Origin: CAZBBC01 sp964489835
GTDB lineage: Bacteria; Calditrichota; Calditrichia; JAJRVZ01
Direction of reading: 5' to 3'
NCBI GenBank assembly: GCA_964489835.1
Contig: CAZBBC010000189.1
Coordinates: 1-7,770, forward strand
DNA length: 7,770 nt
The position numbers and the translations under genes were made by a program. Below, in pieces: positions 1 to 5,357 of the stretch. The notes below the pieces were generated by a model, which was given only the letters and a program-made list of their open reading frames with translations, was not told the DNA's origin and did no database searches. Positions within the stretch are counted from its first letter, which is position 1. Every line of letters starts with the position of its first letter.

Positions 1-275
1 CCTCCCAAAATTAATGCGGTAAGATTACTCATATATACTCCAGTATATTAATTTGGCATCTCTTTATAGTCCATTTGGGTGATCACGATACCGAATTATT
101 TGCCTCTAAACATAGAATCAACCAGTCAAAACAGATCTTTTTCAGGTGCAAATAAGATAGATATTGAGATAGACAGAATCAACCAATTAAATAAAATTTA
201 ATATTCTATGGAGATCTTTTTGGGCCTACCCCTGATTAATCCATTAATTTTGATCTATCGTATAGCAATATTAAG
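1..275. other. Gene-free AT-rich leader, nothing recognised
   Basis: No open frame with plausible coding character was found on either strand in this stretch, and no RNA gene was recognised. An 11-base direct repeat, AGAATCAACCA, occurs at 114-124 and 175-185, which may be chance in such A-rich DNA. The stretch may hold the end of a transcription unit lying outside the window. Confidence 0.5.
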
Positions 276-458
276 TCTTCCCCTTAATAAAGGGGGCTAA
301 CCCACTTTAATGGGGCTGTTGCAGATTTGATTTATTGGCACAATTTATCAGATTTGCATGATCTGTCTCCCCCTTGATAAAGGGGGACTAAGGGGGATAT
401 ATACTCTTCTATGTTATTTATTTACATCCCCCTAACCCCCTTTTTTAAGGGGGGATTT
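276..458. repeat. C/G-run inverted-repeat element, copy 1
   Basis: The element starts with a C-run/G-run hairpin at 276-300 and a GGGGCTGTTGCAG module at 312-324. A long imperfect inverted repeat follows: the left arm at about 365-400 (C-run, G-run, G-run) and the right arm at 426-457 are roughly complementary, around a loop of about 25 bases. Positions 312-458 align without gaps to 2592-2738 at a constant offset of 2280. Over 361-458 the identity is about 85% by hand count, with 38 of 40 bases identical at the left end. It has no coding frame. It is a dispersed intergenic repeat, and the RNA could fold into a large stem-loop. Without a clear T-tract I do not call it a terminator. Confidence 0.8.
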
Positions 459-499
459 AATTGATACCATATGATAAATATGAAATTCATAAATTAATC

Positions 500-519
500 G
501 GGTTATGTAACATAATCCC
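500..519. other. Short palindrome TTATGT-A-ACATAA
   Basis: A perfect six-base inverted repeat around a single A (503-515) is flanked by GGG on the left and CCC on the right, offset by one unpaired T. It lies about 165 bases before the outer-membrane protein gene. It could be a protein-binding site or a chance palindrome in AT-rich DNA. I do not assign a regulator. Confidence 0.25.
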
Positions 520-579
520 TTTAATATTAGAATTAAATCTTAGTTTTTTATAAATTGCATCTTAAATTCTGGCAAGGTG

Positions 580-608
580 TGTAAACGGTTATCGTTCAAA
601 CGTTTAAA
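580..608. promoter_or_regulatory. Possible LacI-family-like operator pair
   Basis: Two sites with a central CG lie close together: TGTAAACGGTTATC (580-593) and the palindrome AAACGTTT (598-605), with CG centres 15 bases apart. LacI/CcpA-family operators typically have the form TGTAAACG.TTACA, so the resemblance is real but partial. The pair lies 75-100 bases before the start of the beta-barrel gene, where an operator could sit. No LacI-type regulator is visible in the window and no promoter hexamers stand out. Low confidence. Confidence 0.2.
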
Positions 609-681
609 ACATTAGCATGAATTATTCTTGTTTTCTCCTAATAATCGTTCAGCAAAATATTAATAGAGTGGAGAATGAAAT

Positions 682-1296
682 ATGAAAAAAATCATCCTGG
701 CATCCATCGTACCGTTATTTTTTTTTCAGAGTGTTTACAGTCAAAATAGCACGATAGAGGTAAATGGGGGAGTCTTATTCCCGCAGGATATGGATAACGG
801 CTTTATCGTTGGCATCAGCAAAGGGAAGATTGTTGATGAGAATATTGGCTGGGCTTTTGAGGCCAATTATTTTTGGAGAACCTTTACTAAAGATCGTGTA
901 GTTAAGTCAACAGGAGGCACCACAACCTCGGCAACGGAAATTGAAAATTCAACTAAAATGCTGCCCGTTATGTTTAAGATCATTTATCTGAGCCAGATCG
1001 CCCCTAAACTTGATTTGCGTATCAGCGGGGGTCTCGGTTATACCTTTTTATGGAACAACGACACCAATTACAAACTGAATATTGAAAACAGTGGTTTTTT
1101 TACCGGTTTTGCCTGGCAGATAGGCGCCGGTGTATCTTTACCGCTTAGTCGTGCCTCAGATTTCTTTGGCGAATTAAGTTATTTCGGAAGTGCACCCTCA
1201 ACGGATGAAGGTGAAACAACGGAAGGACTCCCGTTGCGGACAGAAATCGATATGTCCGGTCTATATATGCGCATTGGTATTCGGCTTTATCATTAA
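682..1296 (+). CDS. Small outer-membrane beta-barrel protein
   Basis: A 204-residue protein. It opens with a clear Sec signal peptide: KK at 2-3, a hydrophobic stretch to about residue 17, and likely cleavage after VYS (residue 20). The mature part is built of alternating polar and hydrophobic strands rich in Gly and aromatic residues (for example GLGYTFLW, AWQIGAGVSLPL, GLYMRIGIRLYH), ending in an aromatic strand. This is the usual look of the small eight-stranded outer-membrane barrel families (OMP_b-brl type). The ligand or role cannot be read from sequence. The ATG at 682 is preceded by GGAG at 670-673 with eight bases of spacing, and the signal peptide begins directly at this start. The SpoIID-like gene follows 12 bases later, so co-transcription is likely. 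Confidence is good for location and moderate for fold. Confidence 0.85.
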   Translation: MKKIILASIVPLFFFQSVYSQNSTIEVNGGVLFPQDMDNGFIVGISKGKIVDENIGWAFEANYFWRTFTKDRVVKSTGGTTTSATEIENSTKMLPVMFKIIYLSQIAPKLDLRISGGLGYTFLWNNDTNYKLNIENSGFFTGFAWQIGAGVSLPLSRASDFFGELSYFGSAPSTDEGETTEGLPLRTEIDMSGLYMRIGIRLYH

Positions 1297-1308
1297 CGGA
1301 AAATTAAC

Positions 1309-2547
1309 ATGTTTAAAAATACACTTGTTAAATCAGTTATAGTTACTGCTCTGAGTATTCTATACGTTGCTTGTATTCCCCAGGTAAAAAAACCGATTTC
1401 CGATACAGGCCCTTTCGTTCGCGTATTACTGGCGACTATTTCTTCCAGAGATTCGCTGGGTTTTACCGGTAGTTTTGCTCTGCAATCTGAGGAAGCCCGT
1501 TATGAATTTGGTGAACGCAACCGGAATCTCTATATTCAACCACTAGCGAGTGGTCTGCAACTGTACAACCAGAATCGTAATCTTCTCTACCGTCAGTATT
1601 TTCCAATCATCCTGGAACCCCTGGACAAAAAAAGCCGTTTTATATTTCTAGGGAAAGAGTATGCCGGTTCTGTTTATTTCCAACCGGCCACGGAAAAATC
1701 AGTTTACTTAATAAACAAAATTTTACTTGAAGAATATTTAAGGGGCGTGGTCCCGGCAGAGATCCCGACAACCAGTCGGGAGGACTATGAAGCGATCAAA
1801 GCCCAGGCAATATGTGCCCGAACATATGCACTGAAGAAGATCGAAAAAAATAAAGATGGGCCGTATGATCTTACAGCCACGGTTGAAGATCAGGTTTATG
1901 ATGGCTATAGCAGGTATTCGGAACTCGCCGATCAGGCGGTGGCGGATACGCGTGCGGTCATTATTACCTATCATGGTCAACCGGCCACGGTATATTACCA
2001 TTCGACGTGCGGCGGCCGGACAGAAGCAGTCGAAAATATATTTCCCGATGGCCATTTACCCTATTTGCAGGGAAGTATCGATGCCGTCGGTGATGTTTTC
2101 TCCTGCAGCATTTCACCACTTTTCCGCTGGGAAGAGACACGAACGTTTTCTGTGCTGGATAATAGATTTTTCATGAAATATGGACGGAGTCTTTTAAATC
2201 ATGCGGTTTCCGATACATTACAACTTTCATTTAATCTGAAAGTATTAAAGAGAAATTCAACCGGGAGAGTCTCCGAACTGCAGGTCACCTATGCAGATAC
2301 CAGTCTGATTCTCAGCGGTTATGCCATCAGGGAATTTTTAAGTAGCACAACCGGAAAATATTTACCCAGCAATTTATTTTATCTAACCCAACCCAACGAT
2401 TCAACGCTGACCATACACGGTGGCGGCTATGGCCACGGTGTCGGTATGTGTCAGTTTGGCGCCTTAAATATGGCCCGCAACGGCTTTAAACATTATCATA
2501 TTTTAAGCAAGTATTTTCCATACACCAAATTGCTACGGAAGTACTAG
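1309..2547 (+). CDS. SpoIID/LytB-domain lipoprotein, putative lytic transglycosylase
   Basis: A 412-residue protein. An N-terminal hydrophobic segment ends in YVAC (Cys22), a relaxed lipobox, so it is probably a lipoprotein facing the periplasm. The SpoIID/LytB domain shows its hallmark blocks: LEEYLRGVVPAEIP (about 140-153, with Glu151 at the position of the catalytic acid of SpoIID), AIKAQAICARTYAL (162-175), YYHSTCGGRTEAVENIF (229-245), and the C-terminal block GGGYGHGVGMCQFGA (371-385). Characterised SpoIID cleaves peptidoglycan glycan strands lacking peptide stems, and LytB is described as an amidase enhancer. Family members are common in non-sporulating bacteria, so this does not imply sporulation. 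Cys234, Cys266 and Cys381 fall in or near conserved blocks and could form a metal site or disulfide (inference). The start at 1309 has only a weak GGAAA upstream. The gene lies 12 bases after the beta-barrel gene. Family assignment is firm; activity is not tested. Confidence 0.93.
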   Translation: MFKNTLVKSVIVTALSILYVACIPQVKKPISDTGPFVRVLLATISSRDSLGFTGSFALQSEEARYEFGERNRNLYIQPLASGLQLYNQNRNLLYRQYFPIILEPLDKKSRFIFLGKEYAGSVYFQPATEKSVYLINKILLEEYLRGVVPAEIPTTSREDYEAIKAQAICARTYALKKIEKNKDGPYDLTATVEDQVYDGYSRYSELADQAVADTRAVIITYHGQPATVYYHSTCGGRTEAVENIFPDGHLPYLQGSIDAVGDVFSCSISPLFRWEETRTFSVLDNRFFMKYGRSLLNHAVSDTLQLSFNLKVLKRNSTGRVSELQVTYADTSLILSGYAIREFLSSTTGKYLPSNLFYLTQPNDSTLTIHGGGYGHGVGMCQFGALNMARNGFKHYHILSKYFPYTKLLRKY

Positions 2548-2580
2548 TATATTTATGCTATCGTTGAAGCAAAATCCATT

Positions 2581-2813
2581 CCCCCTTAAAAGGGGCTGTT
2601 ACAGTAACACTTTATTCGTACAGCTTTAATTGTAAGCAGGATCTGTCTCCCCCTTGGAAAAGGGGGACTAAGGGGGATATAATTTTCTCTATGTTATTTA
2701 TAAACAACCCCCTAGCCCCCTTTATTAAGGGGGAATAGATTTTGCTTTAATGAAAAAAATAATGCATTTTTTTATAAAAAAGACTTAAACTGCAACAGCC
2801 CCAAAAAAGGGGG
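2581..2813. repeat. C/G-run element copy 2 with terminal inverted repeats (MITE-like)
   Basis: A 233-base non-coding element. Its ends are 25-base imperfect inverted repeats: 2581-2605 and 2789-2813. Each has a C-run, a six-base A/T spacer, a G-run, then CTGTTRCAGT; the inner 14 bases match at 13 positions. Inside lies the same long C/G-run inverted repeat as in copy 1 (arms about 2645-2680 and 2707-2733). A further G-rich half-unit extends to about 2826. No target-site duplication is obvious and no transposase is present. Copy 1 shares the left end and core but lacks the right end. It occupies the spacer between the SpoIID-like and SPOR lipoprotein genes and could influence transcript ends there. 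Resemblance to a miniature transposable element is an inference from structure. Confidence 0.7.
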
Positions 2814-2861
2814 TCAGGGGGATGTAAACTAGCAGTTTAACCAGAATATCAACATATATTT

Positions 2862-2947
2862 AACCACGAAGTGCGCGAAGATAACGAACATAATAAAAAT
2901 ATTAAAAACTTTGTGTCCTTTGCGCCTGCTTCGTGTGCTTTGTGGTT
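2862..2947. repeat. Nonamer CACGAAG-type repeat with inverted arms, copy 1
   Basis: The left arm (2862-2888) is made of nine-base degenerate units beginning AACCACGAAG. The right arm (2910-2947) is the complementary series ending CTTTGTGGTT. The outer 19 bases of each arm pair at 15 positions, and the mismatches are transitions. A second such element lies at 3897-4033. It ends 37 bases before the SPOR lipoprotein start. An in-frame GTG within it (2871) would extend that gene but is not a credible start. Confidence 0.8.
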
Positions 2948-2984
2948 ATTTTTGACACTACCAATTATTCTCACAGGAATTACA

Positions 2985-3761
2985 ATGAAAACAAGCACCA
3001 TCATTTTACTTATTTCTACCATATTATTACTATTATTATCCTGTCAGCCCAAAACGATGACAAAGACGGATGAGACCTCAATGGTGGACAGTTCTTTTTA
3101 TTATGTGCAAGAGGATATCAGCGATCCCTTTCTGGACACTATTTTTCAGGCACCTGATCAAGCGATTAATCTAAAAAAAGAAATTTATCCGCCACCGGTG
3201 CAAAAGTCTAAGTTTAAAGAAATCGAAGGCTTTCGGATACAAATATTCGCCGGACTCGATTCGCTCAATGCCCTATCTTCACGATCCCAGGCCGCAGATC
3301 TCGTTTCCGATTCTGTATATCTATTGGCAGACAAGGGATTACTCAAAGTTCAGGTTGGCGATTATCCCTATCGTTATCAGGCGGACACGATGCGTGATAA
3401 ATTTCGAAAAAATGGATTCCCCGGCGCCTGGGTAATTTTACGTACTATTTTAATACCTGCCGATACCTCGGATACGGATGAAACTTTACCTGCCGTGGAA
3501 ACTAAACCTCTGAATGAGCCGGTCGAAGAAGCAACGGGGACAGGCACGTTTAAAATTCAGATTATTGCCACCGGCTCAGAAAGTAGAGCGGGAGAAATAA
3601 TCAATGAAATAACCGGGCAATTAAGCTTATCCGCATTTTCTGAAAAAAGTGGCACGTTGTATAAAGTATTTGTCGGTCCTTTTAGGGAAGAACAGGAAGC
3701 GCGGGAAGCCCTTAAGAGAATCAGACAGAGCGGTTATACCGATGCGTGGCTAGTTTATTAA
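2985..3761 (+). CDS. Lipoprotein with two SPOR domains
   Basis: With the start at 2985 the protein is 258 residues. A type II signal peptide runs to a textbook lipobox LLSC with Cys20. A polar linker leads to a first SPOR-like domain (about 83-152, starting FRIQIFAG and ending GAWVI). A second acidic linker is followed by a second SPOR domain (about 188-258, starting FKIQIIATG, containing LYKVFVGPF, ending DAWLVY). SPOR domains bind peptidoglycan glycan strands stripped of peptides, typically at division septa. The protein probably tethers the membrane to such sites, or acts with the upstream SpoIID-like enzyme (inference). The ATG at 2985 is chosen because AGGA (2975-2978) precedes it by six bases and the signal peptide begins there. 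The longer frame from GTG 2871 would translate a repeat. A 437-base repeat-filled gap separates it from the previous gene, so it may have its own promoter. Confidence 0.9.
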   Translation: MKTSTIILLISTILLLLLSCQPKTMTKTDETSMVDSSFYYVQEDISDPFLDTIFQAPDQAINLKKEIYPPPVQKSKFKEIEGFRIQIFAGLDSLNALSSRSQAADLVSDSVYLLADKGLLKVQVGDYPYRYQADTMRDKFRKNGFPGAWVILRTILIPADTSDTDETLPAVETKPLNEPVEEATGTGTFKIQIIATGSESRAGEIINEITGQLSLSAFSEKSGTLYKVFVGPFREEQEAREALKRIRQSGYTDAWLVY

Positions 3762-3793
3762 CACCTGTTGATTGTTTTTTTGGAGTAAAATCC

Positions 3794-3853
3794 CAAATTA
3801 CAAATAACAAGCACCAAATAAATTCCAATTATCAATTATCAAATTACAATCTT
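3794..3853. repeat. Heptamer array A, CAANNNN units
   Basis: Degenerate seven-base units start with CAA at 3794, 3801, 3808 and 3815. After a four-base slip they resume at 3826, 3833, 3840 and 3847 (CAATTAT, CAATTAT, CAAATTA, CAATCTT). It lies just downstream of the SPOR lipoprotein stop at 3761. No coding frame is supported. It is the leftmost of eleven heptamer arrays in this window. Confidence 0.7.
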
Positions 3854-3896
3854 TTGTTTATTATTTGAATGAGTTAACGAATCTGATCAATTGATA

Positions 3897-4033
3897 AACC
3901 ACGAAGCACACGGAGGACACGAAGATATTTTTATTGAATTTAAATAAAAAAAATATAACAACTTGAGTAGGAATTTCTTTATAATTTCAAATCTAAATAA
4001 TTGTTATTATAAGACCTTCGTGTTCTTCGTGGT
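3897..4033. repeat. Nonamer CACGAAG-type repeat with inverted arms, copy 2
   Basis: The left arm (3897-3924) has nine-base units of the type ACGAAGCAC, ACGGAGGAC and ACGAAGATA. The right arm (4015-4033) is complementary, ending CTTCGTGGT. The loop of about 90 bases is AT-rich and has no gene. The arms can pair to give ACCACGAAG stems as in copy 1. It lies in the gap upstream of the broken Crp/Fnr gene, so the 3762-4091 spacer contains only this element and heptamer array A. Confidence 0.8.
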
Positions 4034-4091
4034 GGACAATATCCGTTAAAAAAATGGATTAATGTTTATAGAATAAATCCGGAGCAATCCG

Positions 4092-4408
4092 ATGGACAAA
4101 ATCTGGCATTTAAAACGTTTTAACTTTTTCACTTGCGTCAGAAAGTGGAGGATCTGGTTTTTAAAAACGTCTATCAGCGCTTGGCCACTTTATTATTACA
4201 TCTTCACGAAACCTATGGTTATGATAAAAATGGTAAAACCTATATATATATAAAATTAACACACTATGACATTGCCAGTCTCATCGGATCGACCCGGGAA
4301 ACGACCACAGCCAGTTTAAATGATTTTAAACGTGAAGGTTTGATTGATTTTGACGGGCAGAAACTGGTGATTATTGACAAACTAGGATTGGAAGAGCGAA
4401 TGGCGTGA
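4092..4408 (+). pseudogene. Crp/Fnr-family regulator with deleted sensor domain
   Basis: From ATG 4092, with GGAG at 4081-4084 and seven bases of spacing, the reading begins MDKIWHLKRFNFF, which looks like a normal Crp/Fnr N-terminus. It then jumps, near 4130-4135 and into a different frame, to a C-terminal part: RQKVEDLVFKNVYQRLATLLLHL (end of the dimerisation helix) and a Crp-type winged helix-turn-helix with LTHYDIASLIGSTRETTTASL. It ends at TGA 4406-4408. Intact relatives are about 220-230 residues, so roughly 120 residues, the whole cyclic-nucleotide-binding beta-roll, are missing. The frame from 4092 meets a stop at 4251-4253. The C-terminal frame has an in-frame TAA at 4121-4123 and only a TTG (4133) as possible start, without a Shine-Dalgarno. 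A freestanding 91-residue DNA-binding peptide is conceivable but poorly supported. The last codons and the stop lie inside heptamer array B. Confidence 0.78.
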
Positions 4409-4437
4409 AGCGTGGTGCGTGGGGCGTAAAGCGAAAA
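4396..4437. repeat. Heptamer array B, GCGNNNN units
   Basis: Six units are in perfect register: GCGAATG (4396), GCGTGAA (4403), GCGTGGT (4410), GCGTGGG (4417), GCGTAAA (4424) and GCGAAAA (4431). The TGA that closes the Crp/Fnr remnant is the fourth to sixth base of the second unit. Array C at 4518-4580 is its complement-type partner: GCGTGGTGCGT (4410-4420) pairs exactly with 4517-4527. Between them a smaller stem, GAATGCA/TGCATTC (4459-4465 with 4485-4491), can also form. Confidence 0.85.
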
Positions 4438-4517
4438 GTATTAAGAAAGTAAAATGTTGAATGCAAGAAATCTGCGTGAATAACTGCATTCTTTTCTCAA
4501 ATCCTCAATCTCCGATA

Positions 4518-4580
4518 CGCACCACGCACTACGCTCTACGATTAACGCTCTTCGCTTTTCTCTTTTCTCTTTTCTTTTCG
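4518..4580. repeat. Heptamer array C, CGCNNNN to CTCTTTT units
   Basis: Nine consecutive seven-base units: CGCACCA, CGCACTA, CGCTCTA, CGATTAA, CGCTCTT, CGCTTTT, then CTCTTTT twice and CTTTTCG. Its left half is complementary to array B. Its 15-base segment CGCTCTTCGCTTTTC (4546-4560) recurs exactly at 5330-5344 in array H next to the ispH stop. There is no coding content. Confidence 0.85.
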
Positions 4581-4604
4581 TAGCATCTTATGTCATTGCT
4601 TCCT

Positions 4605-4688
4605 AGTTCCCCGTTCCGAGTTCCCAGTTCCTAATTACCAATTACCAGTTCCAAATTCCTTATACCCTATACCTTATACCTTATACCC
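4605..4688. repeat. Heptamer array D, composite AGTTCCC / AATTACC / TATACCT
   Basis: Twelve units in unbroken register over 84 bases. AGTTCCC-like units (4605-4632) are followed by AATTACC twice (4633-4646), then AGTTCCA, AATTCCT, and finally TATACCC/TATACCT four times (4661-4688). The array stops two bases short of the stop codon of the minus-strand NTF2-like gene (complement of 4691-4693), so it is the immediate 3' region of that gene. Positions 4626-4643 are perfectly complementary to 5191-5208 on the other side of the gene. The same order of unit types recurs at 6744-6820. Confidence 0.9.
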
Positions 4689-4690
4689 AA

Positions 4691-5074
4691 CTAATGCGCT
4701 TTTGAAAAATGTTCATGCACAATGCGCCAGACACCATCGAGTATTAAAAATATATGACTGCCCCGTCCGCTGATTGTTTTTGTTTTCTTTTTCTTCTTAA
4801 TCTCGACCGTCCAGTAAAAAGATGTTAACGCCGATTCTCCATAAATATTCACTTTTATCTTTTGGATATTATAGGTCACTTCATCCCCTTCATCCAGGTA
4901 GTGCAAGAAGGTCTTTTTTAATTGTGTGAGATTTGTCAAACGTTCATATTTTGTCGAGGAAAAACCAATAAAATTAGGTCTAAAATATTTGAGGATGTCA
5001 TTAACTTTTTTCTCGTTGAATAATTTAACAATGGATTTTTCTATATCCACAAGTTCCTTTTGTATCTCATCCAC
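4691..5074 (-). CDS. NTF2/SnoaL-like (DUF4440-type) small protein
   Basis: A 127-residue cytosolic protein without a signal peptide or membrane segment. An N-terminal amphipathic helix (about 5-30) is followed by the PNFIGFSS strand and then long beta strands. It ends in GRGSHIFLILDGVWRIVHEHFS (103-124), the typical last hairpin of NTF2-like SnoaL/DUF4440 proteins. These folds form cone-shaped dimers that may bind small molecules; no catalytic role can be assigned. A lysine run (93-97) sits in a turn. The GTG start at 5074-5072 is supported by a perfect AAGGAGGT (5087-5080 on the minus strand) four bases upstream; no in-frame ATG competes. It stands alone in a spacer with heptamer arrays on both sides. 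It lies downstream of ispH on the same strand, 280 bases away. Family is likely, function unknown. Confidence 0.85.
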   Translation of the reverse strand: MDEIQKELVDIEKSIVKLFNEKKVNDILKYFRPNFIGFSSTKYERLTNLTQLKKTFLHYLDEGDEVTYNIQKIKVNIYGESALTSFYWTVEIKKKKKTKTISGRGSHIFLILDGVWRIVHEHFSKAH

Positions 5075-5188
5075 TTTTACCTCCTTAAGAATATATTTTC
5101 AAACCCAAACAGGATTAAAGAAACTGAACCATACACTTAAATAAAAAATATAACTCCTGCTTCAAAAAAGCAAGTGTTTATTGTTGTA

Positions 5189-5216
5189 GGAATTGGTAAT
5201 TAGGAACTTGGAACTG
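5189..5216. repeat. Heptamer array E, GGAATTG/GTAATTA/GGAACTG units
   Basis: Four units in register (5189, 5196, 5203, 5210), the reverse-complement family of array D. The 18 bases at 5191-5208 pair perfectly with 4626-4643, so arrays D and E form inverted repeats around the NTF2-like gene. The array lies about 115 bases upstream of that gene's start, where its promoter could be. Confidence 0.85.
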
Positions 5217-5228
5217 GTTTACAAAGAA

Positions 5229-5287
5229 GAAAGCAGAATGCAGAGATCAGAAAGCCGGGCGGTCACCTGCTTTCTGCTTACTGCTTT
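5229..5287. repeat. Heptamer arrays F and G, GAAAGCA then CTGCTTT, a hairpin
   Basis: Array F has four units, GAAAGCA, GAATGCA, GAGATCA and GAAAGCC (5229-5256). After 10 bases array G follows with the complementary series CTGCTTT, CTGCTTA and CTGCTTT (5267-5287). CAGAAAGC (5248-5255) pairs exactly with GCTTTCTG (5269-5276), and the pairing extends with a few mismatches to a 15-base stem. It sits between ispH and the NTF2-like gene. A stem-loop is plausible, but no T-tract makes it a standard terminator. Confidence 0.8.
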
Positions 5288-5308
5288 CTTAAAACCTAAG
5301 GGGCTATA

Positions 5309-5357
5309 CGCTCGACGCTTCACGCTCTTCGCTCTTCGCTTTTCGCTTCACGACCTA
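5309..5357. repeat. Heptamer array H, CGCTCTT units, containing the ispH stop
   Basis: Seven units in register: CGCTCGA, CGCTTCA, CGCTCTT twice, CGCTTTT, CGCTTCA and CGACCTA. The last three bases of the last unit (5355-5357) are the complement of the TAG that ends ispH, so the array begins exactly at the gene's stop codon when read on the minus strand. It belongs to the same family as arrays B and C. Confidence 0.85.

Noticed and set aside
1738..2176. Open frames on both strands inside the SpoIID gene
   Set aside because: They are shadows of a well-supported gene with conserved motifs in the main frame.
1309..2547. Evidence for sporulation
   Set aside because: SpoIID-domain proteins are widespread in bacteria that do not form spores, and no other sporulation gene is present.
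2581..2590. Rho-independent terminator after the SpoIID gene
   Set aside because: The CCCCTT/AAGGGG hairpin has a two-base loop and no T-tract, so it cannot be told apart from the repeat element.
2871..2984. N-terminal extension of the SPOR lipoprotein from GTG 2871
   Set aside because: It would translate the nonamer repeat. The ATG at 2985 has a ribosome site and begins a proper lipoprotein signal peptide.
4241..4252. TA dinucleotide microsatellite
   Set aside because: It is short and lies in the Crp/Fnr remnant coding for the TYIYIK stretch, and it needs no separate explanation.
4926..5144. Plus-strand frame overlapping the NTF2-like gene
   Set aside because: The opposite strand has the perfect AAGGAGGT and a recognisable fold, and this frame has neither.
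4518..5357. CRISPR array
   Set aside because: Units are seven bases, degenerate and contiguous; there is no constant repeat with unique spacers and no cas gene.
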